Notes: a model not told the origin generated them from the letters alone. A stretch of DNA of 50,316 nt from Setomelanomma holmii (GCA_010015745.1 ML978323.1:1-50316), one strand, 5' to 3'. Positions 23,597 to 33,871 are shown, numbered from the stretch's first letter. Numbers and translations are program-made.

Positions 23597-24970
23597 ATGT
23601 CGCAGTCACGCTTCACCATGCCTCCCAAACCGAGAAACCGTAAAGCAGCGGAGCGCATCAGTCTGCAAGATGTCGAGAATGTTAGCACTCGCTCCGTCTA
23701 TGGCGACAATCGCGCAGCAACCGAGAATGCTATGATGGCAGAGCATGCGAAGACCATGCGCGCGGCGGGCCTGATCAACCAAGAGATGGAAACTGAGCTA
23801 TCCCAACCATGGCATAGAGCTGGAGAAGTGAAGAGGTACTATGACAAGGGGTATCTGGCCATGCATCCCGAGCACACTGGCACGAACGTGGCTGAGATGC
23901 CAACATATCAGACGGCGGTAGAGAAGCAGAAGGAGAAAGATAGAGCGAAAGAGAAATGGCTCGCTAAGTGGACGGCCGGCAAGATTGATGACGAGGGAAA
24001 CAAGATCGGTGACGAAGAGAGCAACGACGACTCAAGTTCGGACTCGAATACTGAGAGAGAAGAGAGCACCATTGGAAGACAAAAGGACGTCAACGAGCAG
24101 TCAACTGAGGAAGAACATACATCTTCCGATAGTTCGGATAGCCCTTCGGAGCAAAGCGCGGAAGCTCGACCCAACAAGCCATGGACTGAACCATCTCCCA
24201 GTGACATCGACTCCTCTTTCCCAACGCAGACTATGTTTGTCGCAGCGCAGAACATGACCACAGTGCCGTCAAGTATGACTGCTGTACCGCCAAAGACGAC
24301 TGCTGTACCGTCAATGATAATTGCTGTACCGTCAAACATGACCGCTGCACCGTCAAACATGACCGCTGCGCCATCCTCGCCGTCTTCCACTTCCGGCCTC
24401 TCCGAACTCGCCAGCTCATCACCGGCACCTACACCGAAGGTTCGACCACAATACTCCCCATCTGAGCCGACCGCGACTTTTAAAGGTGCCGCCGCCACCA
24501 AGCCCGCTACAAAGCGCCCTCGGGTCCACAGCTCCTTTCCTGCCCCAATTCACCCTCTCCCAGGCCATTCCGACTACGCAACGATCGACTACTTCGGCCT
24601 AGTAGCCCTCTGTCGGGATCGTAAATTGCCTGGAAAAGGCAATACACCTATGTTGCGCAACCGGTTGATACAAGACGACATTAATGTCGCGCAGGGATTG
24701 GAGAGAAAAAAGAGTAGTCGGAAAAGTTACAGGAAGTCTCATAAACATGGGATCCCGGATGGGACTAAGGTGAGGATCAGTGTTGGGGATGGTGATTGGG
24801 TCGTTAAGGGTGTTGATAACCAGGGTCAGGTGGCAGAGCTGGAAGGTGGGAGTCAGGAAAAGAAGAAGGTGGGGCAGAAAGAAGAGGGTGATGACATGGG
24901 CTCGAGGAGTAGCAGCGAGGAAGCGTTCGGAACGGTGGACACAAAGGCTGTCAAGAGGAAGAGGGGGTAA
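23597..24970 (+). CDS. SAP-like-domain protein, largely disordered
   Basis: Single exon, 457 residues. The N-terminal third is charged and helical, including a KQKEKDRAKEKWLAKW segment. A Ser/Asp/Glu-rich acidic tract follows (about 130-200), then Met/Thr/Pro/Ala repeats (about 215-260). Near residues 318-355 the segment YATIDYFGLVALCRDRKLPG followed by NTPMLRNRLIQDD matches the helix-turn-helix pattern of SAP domains, which bind AT-rich DNA or act in chromatin. A basic stretch (RKKSSRKSYRKSHKH) after it could be a nuclear localisation signal. A nuclear role is inferred. The C-terminus ends in KAVKRKRG. Confidence 0.65.
   Translation: MSQSRFTMPPKPRNRKAAERISLQDVENVSTRSVYGDNRAATENAMMAEHAKTMRAAGLINQEMETELSQPWHRAGEVKRYYDKGYLAMHPEHTGTNVAEMPTYQTAVEKQKEKDRAKEKWLAKWTAGKIDDEGNKIGDEESNDDSSSDSNTEREESTIGRQKDVNEQSTEEEHTSSDSSDSPSEQSAEARPNKPWTEPSPSDIDSSFPTQTMFVAAQNMTTVPSSMTAVPPKTTAVPSMIIAVPSNMTAAPSNMTAAPSSPSSTSGLSELASSSPAPTPKVRPQYSPSEPTATFKGAAATKPATKRPRVHSSFPAPIHPLPGHSDYATIDYFGLVALCRDRKLPGKGNTPMLRNRLIQDDINVAQGLERKKSSRKSYRKSHKHGIPDGTKVRISVGDGDWVVKGVDNQGQVAELEGGSQEKKKVGQKEEGDDMGSRSSSEEAFGTVDTKAVKRKRG
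24246..24372 (+). repeat. Degenerate 24-bp coding repeat (MTAVPSN-like)
   Basis: Five to six imperfect copies encoding variants of NMTAVPS and TTAVPS within the SAP-like protein. The last two units (CCGTCAAACATGACCGCTGC) are almost identical, suggesting recent slippage. Confidence 0.8.
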
Positions 24971-25197
24971 TGGCAATGAGGACGAAGCGGAGAACACGAA
25001 GGAGGAGAGCGAAGAAAGGCAGAAGGCGAAACGCTAGGTTCGAATGCGTTGGCTAGAGTAGAGAGCAGGAGGCGAGAACAGAGATTTTGTTTGGTGCAGG
25101 TCTACAAAGTAGAATGCTTCATCGCTATAGCAACACAGAAGGTACTAGGCAACAACCTGATCAAACTCTATGGCGTTATGCATGTAAAGACCGACTC

Positions 25198-26514
25198 CTA
25201 CCCAACAGCAAGATCCGCAATCAACGCCTCCATTGCACTCGAATGCGTACTCGCGTTAGTCGGCGCCACGAAAGGACCCGCCCAGTTCACACTAAACGTA
25301 TCCGCTTGCCTGTCATACCTCCAGATACTCTTCGCATTCTTCCTGATCGCAGCTTCGAATGCCTCATTTGGCGCTGCCAATTGTAGCTCCTGCAGATTGC
25401 GCATGAAAATGCCCTTAAACTGCGTACCGTCGCCACCGCAATTTGGCTCGCATGGATCATGTAGGATGCCGTTGGCATCGGAAAGAGCAGCAAGAGCGGC
25501 TTTCGCGATTTGCGACGCGAGGCCGAGGTATGTAGCATCAAAGGTAGACGAGGCGCGGTGAAGTTGCACAAGGCCGCCAAGAATAACGCCTTGATTATAC
25601 GACCAAGTCGTGCCATTGTTATTCTGGCAATCGCTTGTAAGACCATCGTTTATGGTACCATGCTGGTTGATCATCCCGCCTCGCACGAACCAGTCCATGG
25701 ACTTGTGCGCCCAATCCAAATAGTAAGCTTGGTTGTGCGCTCTGTTGGCGAGATGTGCGGCGGTGCTGAAGAAGAGCTCATTGGGAATAGCATTGACGTA
25801 ATCACGTTTCCAAGACCAGTAGATACCACCGTCGAAGCAATAAGTGGGCCAGATCTGAGTCATCGCTTCGAAGATGCCTTCTGCGAGACGGAGGTATGCT
25901 TTGTGGTGCGTGACGTCGTATGCATTGATCCAGGCCAGTGCCCACCAGAGGTTGTCGTCGTAGAAACCGTTGAGCCAGTCTTGTGTATTTGGTCTTGCTG
26001 ATGCGAGAAGCGTGTTCTCGTCGAACTTCGAGAGATCCATATGGGTGGGCTGGAATTGATCCACGTCAATAAACCAGTTGACGGGGAACGTGGTATGCGG
26101 CTCGTCTGTATTTCGATTGAGAATCTTGTCGTATGTCGTTTTCGAACCAGTACCATTGTATAGCGCAAATGAGTTATTGCTGGTGCTCGCAGAAATGGGT
26201 TGTGGGTTCCTCGCCGGTGCGCGACAAAAAGCAAGTGCGAAGATGATTCTTGTCTGCAATTGCAGCCAGATATTTTCAGGTTCCGCCTTGAGGAGATCAC
26301 CGACCATAGTAATGATGTTTGCGTTGTTCCACCATCCTGCCGAATCCCAAGTCCCTGTGGTAGTGTTGTACCAACGGTTCAAGCTGTTGAAGGCGAGCTC
26401 CGCGCGCCGAGCGGGATTGAAAGAGGTTTCGTCGGATACACTTTGCGTGGTGATGTTAGTAATGAACAAAGCCTGGAGAGCGAATAATGATGTGAGGATC
26501 GATAAGATCATCAT
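25198..26514 (-). CDS. Secreted GH76 family alpha-1,6-mannanase
   Basis: I chose the Met at 26514 (438 residues) because it starts a good signal peptide (MMILSILTSLFALQALFI). The frame is open further up, to a Met at 26697, but that extension is basic and not signal-like. GH76 features are the paired catalytic aspartates in NGFYDDNLWWALAW (Asp186, Asp187), GGIYWSWKRDYVNAIPNELF, NDGLTSDCQNNNGTTWSYNQG and CGGDGTQFKGIFMRNL. These enzymes act on alpha-1,6-mannan, including remodelling of the fungal wall (Dfg5/Dcw1 relatives) and breakdown of external mannan. There is no GPI-type C-terminus (it ends IADLAVG), so a soluble secreted enzyme is more likely. A stretch of five N-glycosylation sequons lies in the first 120 residues. 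Confidence 0.92.
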   Translation of the reverse strand: MMILSILTSLFALQALFITNITTQSVSDETSFNPARRAELAFNSLNRWYNTTTGTWDSAGWWNNANIITMVGDLLKAEPENIWLQLQTRIIFALAFCRAPARNPQPISASTSNNSFALYNGTGSKTTYDKILNRNTDEPHTTFPVNWFIDVDQFQPTHMDLSKFDENTLLASARPNTQDWLNGFYDDNLWWALAWINAYDVTHHKAYLRLAEGIFEAMTQIWPTYCFDGGIYWSWKRDYVNAIPNELFFSTAAHLANRAHNQAYYLDWAHKSMDWFVRGGMINQHGTINDGLTSDCQNNNGTTWSYNQGVILGGLVQLHRASSTFDATYLGLASQIAKAALAALSDANGILHDPCEPNCGGDGTQFKGIFMRNLQELQLAAPNEAFEAAIRKNAKSIWRYDRQADTFSVNWAGPFVAPTNASTHSSAMEALIADLAVG

Positions 26515-26806
26515 GCATGAGCTGTAGTGCTGATAGGCCAAAAATAATGCAACGAGCAACGTATAAGGCTGATCTTGATTTGCTCTGGATAGTGCCGAAT
26601 TCTTGGGTGCCTTCGACATCTTGATTGGAAGGCGGATAGGTTGTTGTTGATATGCTTTCTTGCACATGCTGTGCAACGACTTCTCCACGTCGTGCACTTG
26701 CCATGAGCGTGCTCCACGCGGAAAGAGTGGTCAAGATACAGGTTTGACATTGTTGTGTTTGTTTATACAATCTCAAAAGAGCGGTGATAAGAAGCGGTGA
26801 CTCGTC

Positions 26807-26998
26807 TTACTTGGGCGCGATACACAGTGGAATTTGAGCGCCATCGCGGCGGGCAATACTGGCCGGCTCAGCAGCTTTCTCACACAATGCACTCGATGCG
26901 GAGAGGCTAGAGGATATGGAAGATCTAGTGAGGAAATGATCTGCATGCGCGCCGGCAGCGATTGCCATGAACGGTAGCGTGAGAATTGAGGCGAGCAT
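26807..26998 (-). CDS. Possible small secreted protein (63 residues or first exon)
   Basis: A short frame begins with a convincing signal peptide (MLASILTLPFMAIAAGAHA) and continues with Ser-rich sequence and two cysteines to CIAPK. The end coincides with a GTAAGA donor-like sequence (26814-26809), so it may be the first exon of a longer gene reading towards GH76; no clear acceptor was found. It lies in the 826-bp gap between the GH76 and Zn2Cys6 genes, both on the same strand. Unrecognised. Confidence 0.35.
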   Translation of the reverse strand: MLASILTLPFMAIAAGAHADHFLTRSSISSSLSASSALCEKAAEPASIARRDGAQIPLCIAPK

Positions 26999-27341
26999 AA
27001 TGTCAATCGAACGATGCGGGCTTTCACCGCGCGAAGGCTGTGTACATCATGGTGGCAGTACGGTGCAACTCAGAGCCAGCCAAATCCGAAACCCGATGGG
27101 GTGTGATGTTGTCTTGTCGTTGTGGGTCCGACTTTCCACCAGATGAAACAGTGCCCCTCCACCCGCTCGGTCCAGTCAGCCACACACGTGCTGCACTGGT
27201 GCTCTGAGACCAGGCCTGCTGACATCATCAACATTTCCGCCTCTCACCATTGCGCAATTCTGCGGTTGTAGGAGGACTGACAATTGCTGCACGAATGCAA
27301 CGCCGGAGTTCGTGTTAATATGCGAAAGCTCCAGGCCAGAC

Positions 27342-29000
27342 TCAGGCAATCAAGATCTCGTTTCCAAGCTCTTTGACTTCCTCAACCCAGCAGTTCTCCT
27401 CGCCACCTTTCTCTTCATCCAGATATTTCCAGATTGCTGCCAACACGCGCTTGGACGTATGCAAATAGCCCCAGTACATGATGCTATACAGGGTGTCGAG
27501 CGTGTTCATGATCCACTCGCGCTGCGATGGGTCTCTGGACTCAGCACCAGCCAGGAACAGCGGCCAGCATATCGATTTGTAAAGAGCATCTCCCGGCTTC
27601 AGAAAAGAGATTTGATGTACGACATCGTTGGCGAGCGCTGTGAGATTGAGGATCGCGTTGTCACTGGAAGGGTCAATGAGTGGGTTGTTGGCTGGTAGCA
27701 CACGAGCAAGGTAGATACAGACTGCCGAGCGATGCGCCGAAGCGATGCGTATGCGCTGTTTGAAGTCTTCGAAGGGAGATGCAGGCTCAAAGTCGCAGGA
27801 CCAGGAGATAGGGTCGAAGGCGAGTGCACGTCGTAGCAGACGGCCGATGTTCTCTTGAATGTCCTCGTATACTTCATCAGTACACAATAGTGTTCTTGTA
27901 GGTAGCGCGAAGGACTCTAGCATGATTCGAAGAAGTGGTCCAGGACATGAGAGATAATTGTTTGTCTCTGCATATCGAAGTATGGGGTCCAATTCGATAG
28001 TGTCGGGAATGAAAGACGGCATCGCAGTGAAGCTGAATGTTGATCCAAGTATGTAGAAGACCAAGAAGTCTGACAAGATTGTTTGTCGCAATCGACTCAT
28101 CGGCTTCTGTAGATATGGTGGCTCGCCGAGAAGCCTGATAAGCTTCAGAGCACCGTCCATGTGCACTTTCCACTTATCGCGTCCTGATTCGACCAGCGCA
28201 TAGTTGACGAAGAGTAGAATGGTCACCAGGATCAGATCGATGTTGTTCTCATCGACTGTGGCGACGCTTTGCGCAAGCATAGTCAGGGCGTGCTGTTTTG
28301 CGACCAGCGCATCCTTGAAGGACGACTTGAGCGGCCCGCCAAAGGCTGTTGCAGCTTGATGATATGCTGTTGCACCTGAACTATTCTCTGTCTGGTACCT
28401 AGATTGACCCATTGGGTTGCGCGAGATATTGAAGACGTGAAATGCAGAGTTTGCTACCATGATTTGAAGCAGCAGTGGGTATGCAGATGTCGCCGGTATC
28501 AGATCACGTATCGGATTTTGCCCCGGTATGTCATATACCACCATGACATCGCACAGCTGCGTCGCGAAATGGTTGAGATAGTACCGCGAGTGGTGGTCGA
28601 GATCGTTCACCAAGGGGTCAACCAGAGGCCGCTGGACGGTTATCGCCATCTCATTCTCGTGCGGAGATTCGGACTCATCGGACTGCGTAGATATGGACTT
28701 ATTATCGCCATCTCCGTGTTCCGGATGCAGGTTGCTGTCCCACTTGAACGCAGACGCAGTGTGTGACTTGGCTGCCTTTTTGATCTCTTCCCGTTCGTCA
28801 TACGACTTTCCCATCATTTTCCCGCGGCTGGCAACTCCACTGTTCCATTTGAACAGCTTCCCGTAACCCAAGCAATCCACGCCGGAACTCAAACATTTCT
28901 GACAGCTTGGTAGAGACCTGTCGCATCTCCATCGTCGTTTCCGGCAATTGTGACAGGCTTTGGTGGGAAGGTTGAGTGCTGTGATGTTCATTGGGCGCAA
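27342..29000 (-). CDS. Zn2Cys6 transcription factor
   Basis: Single exon, 552 residues. The zinc cluster is at residues 16-43 in the pattern C-x2-C-x6-C-x6-C-x2-C-x6-C (CHNCRKRRWRC ... CQKCLSSGVDC), followed by a basic linker. The remainder is a fungal-specific regulator domain with helical segments such as LVNDLDHHSRYYLNHFATQL, characteristic of the fungal_trans_2 (Acriflavine sensitivity control protein-like) group. It is divergently arranged with the DHA2 exporter gene (886 bp between starts), so regulation of that exporter is a reasonable inference. The intergenic region contains two CCG-N2-CGG everted triplets that such factors could bind. Confidence 0.9.
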   Translation of the reverse strand: MRPMNITALNLPTKACHNCRKRRWRCDRSLPSCQKCLSSGVDCLGYGKLFKWNSGVASRGKMMGKSYDEREEIKKAAKSHTASAFKWDSNLHPEHGDGDNKSISTQSDESESPHENEMAITVQRPLVDPLVNDLDHHSRYYLNHFATQLCDVMVVYDIPGQNPIRDLIPATSAYPLLLQIMVANSAFHVFNISRNPMGQSRYQTENSSGATAYHQAATAFGGPLKSSFKDALVAKQHALTMLAQSVATVDENNIDLILVTILLFVNYALVESGRDKWKVHMDGALKLIRLLGEPPYLQKPMSRLRQTILSDFLVFYILGSTFSFTAMPSFIPDTIELDPILRYAETNNYLSCPGPLLRIMLESFALPTRTLLCTDEVYEDIQENIGRLLRRALAFDPISWSCDFEPASPFEDFKQRIRIASAHRSAVCIYLARVLPANNPLIDPSSDNAILNLTALANDVVHQISFLKPGDALYKSICWPLFLAGAESRDPSQREWIMNTLDTLYSIMYWGYLHTSKRVLAAIWKYLDEEKGGEENCWVEEVKELGNEILIA

Positions 29001-29506
29001 GCCATGCGAGGTGTGCCGCAGATTGACCTTAAAGGGCTATGGTGATGGCCAGAAGATTACACAATAGCTTGTGGAGATGGCTGTGGGATCTTGCATGCGT
29101 TTAAGCTGAATGCATGACTAATGACATGTTCGCTCCGGATGTTGGAGTTTGGCGCTGATTTCGTCACCCCAGATTTTCTGGCCGAAAGCGCAGTACGGCG
29201 AGTCAGTTCGGCCACTTGCGCAACCTTTGAGCGGACGCTGATTCGCCAAATCCCAGTGTCGAAAGCCTCGCGAGTCACGTTCCAACATGACCAATCTCGA
29301 ATTGTAGCAATCTCCTCGCCACGCCTTCTCTCATTCTTGGTACTTCTGATGTTCACGAGTACAAAGCCTTTTGCGGCCTGGCCTCCGTCGATGTAAATAT
29401 TGAGATCGTTGTGTGAATCATCATTGCCTTTGTCATAAATGCGCGGATGGTTTATCTATACAGCCGTTGCGTCTTTGCTTCTGGACTTTTCACTATCACA
29501 CTAAGC

Positions 29507-29514
29507 CCGATCGG
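29507..29514. promoter_or_regulatory. Candidate Zn2Cys6 site, CCG-N2-CGG (inside CCCGATCGGG)
   Basis: Everted CGG triplets with a 2-bp spacer in a 10-bp perfect palindrome, 373 bp upstream of the exporter start. Zn2Cys6 dimers recognise paired CGG triplets; the spacing preference of this factor is unknown. Confidence 0.35.
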
Positions 29515-29585
29515 GTAGCCAAGACACATTTCGTGCATGGGTGGTCCACTTCGTGACGGTCTTTGAGCAGACGTCACAGTCACAG

Positions 29586-29593
29586 CCGCTCGG
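29586..29593. promoter_or_regulatory. Candidate Zn2Cys6 site, CCG-N2-CGG (second copy)
   Basis: A second site with the same spacing (CCGCTCGG), 294 bp upstream of the exporter start and 79 bp from the first. Two equal sites in the shared promoter make a functional pair plausible but not shown. Confidence 0.35.
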
Positions 29594-29886
29594 AAAGGCA
29601 TTTCCTTTACAATCCCATTTCTCAGCACCATGTCGCCTACCGCGTTTCTCAGCAGAATTGGCGGTCGTCACAGAGTCCGCAGAGAAAGGTATAGAAAGAG
29701 GGAGGATTTCAAGGACAAAAGGACGTGATCAGATATATCGTCATATTTATTTTGTCTGCCTCTAGTCAATTGTAGTCGTCTTTCAGGCAATTCGGGCATC
29801 TCTTTCGACGTTTCTGTCAACACACCTTCACAGTGGCCACCTCGACTGCCACAGCAGAAGCGCCACCATCGCCAGACTCGTCCAAC

Positions 29887-31443
29887 ATGGAGGCGCCAAC
29901 GAAAGTTGAAGAAGGGCTTCCACCTTCGAGAGGCTCTTATTCGCCATCCGAAATCGAACGGCTTGGTCGTGAACGCCCCGAGGTCTTCACGTCGATATGG
30001 ATGGAACTCGGTTTTTGTTTCGCTCTTCTCGGATCCATGTTCGTGGCCGAGTACTTCATATCCGGGTTCAACATCCTCCTGCCAGACCTGACGGAAGCCC
30101 TCAACATACCCTCGAATGCGCAGACATGGCCTGCCAGTGTCTTCTCATTGGTCACTGGCGCGTTCCTCCTCCCCTTCGGACGATTTGCGGATATGTTTGG
30201 CGGATACATCGTCTTCTGCAGTGGCCTGGGCTGGTTCCTGATATGGTCCATCATTGCGGGTTTCAGCCAAAACTTCATCATGCTCATCGTCTGTCGAGCA
30301 CTGCAAGGGTTTGGACCAGCGGCATTCTTGCCTTCCGGTATCATGTTGCTTGGTAGCATCTACCGTCCAGGACCACGCAAGAATCTCGTGTTCAGCTTGT
30401 ATGGTGCTTTTGCACCGGTAGGCTTTTTCACTGGCATATTCTTCGCTGGTGTGGCGGCGCAATTCATCACCTGGGGCTGGTTCTTCTGGATCGGAGCCAT
30501 CATCCTCGCGATCGTAGCTGTTGCTTCTTACTTCTGCGTTCCGAATCGCCAGCAGGATCGTGACAATTCGGGCAAAGGCGTGAAGATGGACTGGCTGGGC
30601 ACAGCCACCGTAGTGCCAGGGCTCGTGCTCGTCATTTTCGCCCTGACAGATGGCAGCCACGCTCCCCAGGGTTGGGCCACACCGTACATCCCGGTCACCT
30701 TCGTGATTGGCTGGCTCTTCATCGCTGCCTTCATATACATTGAGGGCTGGGTTGCCGAGCAACCTCTATTACCGGGCGACATGTTCAGAGTCGAGGGCAT
30801 GAAGCCTCTCGCACTTGCGTTGTTCTTCCAATATGGCACTTTTGGTATCTTCCTCTTCTACGCCAGCTTCTACATCGAAGAAGTCGTCGGCGCGGGACCA
30901 CTTTTAACAGCGGCGTGGTTCGCACCGATGTGCGTTGGAGGCTTGATGCTCACCACCGTCGGCGGTCTCATCCTACATCTCCTGCCTGGTCGTATTCTGC
31001 TGCTGATCAGTGGCGTCGCGTACATCATCTCGACCCTACTCTTCGCCATCCTTCCAGGATCCTTCAATTACTGGGCGTATATCTTTCCAGCCATGATCTG
31101 CGCCACGCTTGGGATCGATGTCACCTACAATGTCAGCAACATCTTCATCACAACTTCGATGCCTAAGGCACGTCAAGGTCTTGCTGGTTCTTTTATGAAC
31201 AGCCTGCTCTTCCTTGGCATTGCTGTATTCCTGAGTTTTGCCGACCTTGCAGTCAGCGAAACAGAAGGCAGCGGACTGCGCCAAAGCTACAAGATCGCAT
31301 TCTGGATGGCGACGGCGCTGGCAGCTGCGGGTCTAATCATCATGTTCCTCGGTGTGCATATCGGAAAGGCAAAGAGCGACCTGACGATTGAGGAGAGGGA
31401 AGAGTTGGAGCAAGAGCTGACAAGGCGGCGAACAAATGAGTGA
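29887..31443 (+). CDS. DHA2-family (14-TM) MFS drug:H+ antiporter
   Basis: Single exon. The Met at 29887 gives 518 residues; the frame is open upstream only to a GTG. The N-terminal tail ends in SPSEIERLGRERPEVF, followed by about 14 hydrophobic segments. Family motifs are ILLPDLTEALNIPSNAQTWP after TM1, LPFGRFADMFGG (motif A), CRALQGFGPAAFLPSG (TM4), SLYGAFAPVGFFTGIFFAG (motif C region) and GWFFWIGAI. This matches the fungal DHA14/Atr1-like exporters of the plasma membrane, which pump out xenobiotics or self-made compounds by proton antiport. No biosynthetic core gene is nearby, so detoxification is more likely than metabolite export. Its divergent Zn2Cys6 neighbour is the candidate regulator. 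Confidence 0.92.
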   Translation: MEAPTKVEEGLPPSRGSYSPSEIERLGRERPEVFTSIWMELGFCFALLGSMFVAEYFISGFNILLPDLTEALNIPSNAQTWPASVFSLVTGAFLLPFGRFADMFGGYIVFCSGLGWFLIWSIIAGFSQNFIMLIVCRALQGFGPAAFLPSGIMLLGSIYRPGPRKNLVFSLYGAFAPVGFFTGIFFAGVAAQFITWGWFFWIGAIILAIVAVASYFCVPNRQQDRDNSGKGVKMDWLGTATVVPGLVLVIFALTDGSHAPQGWATPYIPVTFVIGWLFIAAFIYIEGWVAEQPLLPGDMFRVEGMKPLALALFFQYGTFGIFLFYASFYIEEVVGAGPLLTAAWFAPMCVGGLMLTTVGGLILHLLPGRILLLISGVAYIISTLLFAILPGSFNYWAYIFPAMICATLGIDVTYNVSNIFITTSMPKARQGLAGSFMNSLLFLGIAVFLSFADLAVSETEGSGLRQSYKIAFWMATALAAAGLIIMFLGVHIGKAKSDLTIEEREELEQELTRRRTNE

Positions 31444-31777
31444 TGCGCAGTTGTGGCGTTGACAATTGTCGTTCTAAGACGCCTATCTCGTCCAGCAGCG
31501 TGTTTGGACAAGTTTATGTAGATTTGATGCGCAATGATACCCCAGTTCACCTTCGCCGCAGAGGACTGCAGGTGAAACGCGCGTGCATCGCATCGCGAAG
31601 TCGAGGATGCATTGACATTCAATGAACACAGGTTAATGAGCAGATTGTGAATATTAACCAAAAAAAGCAGGACGGAAGAGTAGTTGCGAGCGGTGCCTTG
31701 GATGATGGTGTTGTGGGCGCGCAAGCGATTCTGATGCAGATAGCCGGCAAGCCAGTGCCAAGACACAAAGATCAAGC
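31444..31777. other. 3' flank of exporter gene, no gene seen
   Basis: Stretch between the exporter stop and the left end of the pogo-like transposon. No gene recognised. Confidence 0.5.
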
Positions 31778-31779
31778 TA

Positions 31780-31829
31780 CTGTACCGATCGCCGACACGA
31801 GCCGCTCGGTGAGGCGAGCCACCCCAACA
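31780..31829. repeat. Left terminal inverted repeat of the pogo-like element
   Basis: Begins CTGTACCGATCGCCGACACG and pairs over 50 bp with 33872-33921, with mismatches at two positions. Confidence 0.93.
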
Positions 31830-32099
31830 CCATTTGCCCACAGTAGAAAATGAAGCTCTACTGCCACCCACAGTAAATATTATCACGAGATTTTGTGGTG
31901 TAATAGTAAAGTGATGCTTGCAATCAGTTTGGGCTACCAATATTTAGTGGGTACCTGGACGCTACGGCCGCTAGTGGTGGTTTTGGTTGGGGGTAGGCAT
32001 GTAGGCCCACTACCACTACCACCACCTTTCGCAGGTTGCGCACAACACGCTCTCTTTGCCTTTGACTCAAACCCTTTGCGAGGCTGCTCTCTTGCCTCT

Positions 32100-33822
32100 T
32101 TAGGATAATTGTAGAGATTTTTGAGAGGCTGCAGCCTCTCTTTCCTTCTGTTTCTTGCGCTTATTTTTAGCTCTCTCTGCCACTAGTCTCTCCTTCTCTC
32201 TCTCCCGCACCACTTTAGCTGCCTCTCGCTCTGTACGCTTCTCTTCTGCCTGCTTCCTTTTAGACAAGGCAGCTTGAGCCTTAAGGTCTCTCATCTCTGC
32301 TTTTTGGAGTTGCTCTTGCTCCTCTTCTTGTTGTTTTACTCTTTCACGGAAGNNNNNNNNNNNNNNNNNNNNNNNNNNNNNNNNNNNNNNNNNNNNNNNN
32401 NNNNNNNNNNNNNNNNNNNNNNNNNNNNNNNNNNNNNNNNNNNNNNNNNNNNNNNNNNNNNNNNNNNNNNNNNNNNNNNNNNNNNNNNNNNNNNNNNNNN
32501 NNNNNNNNNNNNNNNNNNNNNNNNNNNNNNNNNNNNNNNNNNNNNNNNNNNNNNNNNNNNNNNNNNNNNNNNNNNNNNNNNNNNNNNNNNNNNNNNNNNN
32601 NNNNNNNNNNNNNNNNNNNNNNNNNNNNNNNNNNNNNNNNNNNNNNNNNNNNNNNNNNNGGCCGGAATCTTTTGAGTACAGCCTCACGGTTTATAGGGAA
32701 GATCCCAGTGGCTTCAAAGGACTTCAGAACAAGCTTCTCTGACATGCAGCTGCTCCACGCAGCCCAGAATAACAAGAAGAAGTCGCTCTTTGTCATAGGA
32801 ACAAGGCCTTGAGTCTTCATAAGGTGAGTAGAGAGCTCCTGGTCGTAAGAAAACGCGAGGGGCGAGAAACAAACCACATCAAGTGGCTGCAAAGTATGGG
32901 TACTGTGAGGTGGAAAGATAGCCACTAGTATCCTCCTCATGAGGCAATAAGCTATAAAAGCTTTAGTGACATGAGAGCCGTGGCCATCTACAATAAGGAG
33001 TCTCCACTTCCTCCTAAGCTCTGCCTTTCTCTTTATGTGGCGGTCAAATACCTGCTCAAGCCAGGCTGATCCGACGTTGTTGTTGGTCCATCCAGTAGGT
33101 GTTGAAGTAACGAAAACCTCATGCTTTCTAGCCTTAATATTCTCCACCTAATTAGAGCGGATCGAGCAGTTCTTGGAGGCGTAGATGAGACCAGGAGGAA
33201 GAGTACTCCCATCAGCGCAGACTCCTGCTAGAACAGTTATCCACTCACGTGAGCCATCTTGAAGGACTTGAGAGACCTCTCCAGACTGCCACATCCTCTT
33301 ATTAAAGATCCACTTCTGCTTTCCTATCACTCCAATAGCAAAGCCCTTCTCAACCATATTGTACGTGTGAGCAGGCTCTACGTCATACTGAGTGATCTTT
33401 CCATGGAGGAGATCAAAGTAGAGATCGTACTTTGCCTCAGAATCGGCGTGGTGGCGTACAGCGTCCTTGCCCTTGGTCCAGCGTGAGATGAGATAGTTGT
33501 CGTTTCAGTCGACAAAGCGCGTAACCCAGCCATCTCCAATGTGCTTATAAGCAATCTCTCCAAATTTTCCCGTCATCTCTCTTGTAGGTGGAAACCCTCT
33601 CTTTGTAAGATCATCGACATATCTTACAAGCTCATCCTCTTCTTGTGGGTGGAGCTTCTGCTTATTAAGGTTTGCAGCTGTCATAGACTGCTGAAAGCCC
33701 CGGCATCTTTGGGACAACGTAGTTCTGTCTACACCGAACTTTTTTGCACATGCGCGGTACAACAAACGTTGTCCTGGTTCTTGAAATTTCATAGCTTCAA
33801 TTGCTTTGTCAATAGCTGCCAT
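32100..33822 (-). pseudogene. Pogo/Fot1-like transposase, two stops and a lost catalytic Asp
   Basis: Reading from Met at 33822: an N-terminal HTH (psq-like, with the FGVDRTTLSQRCRG segment), a CENP-B-type HTH (RGFPPTREMTGKFGE), then a DDE_1-type catalytic domain. Later catalytic residues are visible in LLIVDGHGSHVT and STHTLQPLDVVCFSPL. The first catalytic Asp expected in the usual YNMDEKGF-like block is replaced by Val (codon 33354-33352, YNMVEKGFAIG). In-frame stops are TGA at 33507-33505 (after RFVD) and TAG at 33150-33148 (before VENIKARKHEVF); apart from these the frame is continuous up to the gap. The C-terminus after the gap is a charged coiled-coil-like tail rich in Lys and Glu. The protein cannot be active as read. 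Confidence 0.88.
32353..32659. other. Assembly gap (307 N)
   Basis: Run of N inside the transposase coding region. It probably reflects a failed join between copies of a repeated element. Confidence 0.98.
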
Positions 33823-33871
33823 GGTGGTGGAGGTATTACGCGTTGAAATTGGTGTTGATTTTGTGTTATGA

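Noticed and set aside
23908..24501. 197-codon minus-strand frame opposite the SAP-like gene
   Set aside because: Low-complexity mirror of acidic and repeat coding on the plus strand, with no domain.
26515..26697. Longer start for the GH76 protein
   Set aside because: The extension is basic and would bury the signal peptide expected for a secreted GH76 enzyme.
29833..29886. GTG-started extension of the DHA2 exporter
   Set aside because: GTG initiation is not expected in fungi, and a good Met follows at 29887.
25198..31443. Secondary-metabolite gene cluster around the regulator and exporter
   Set aside because: No polyketide synthase, NRPS, terpene synthase or tailoring oxidase is present in the window.
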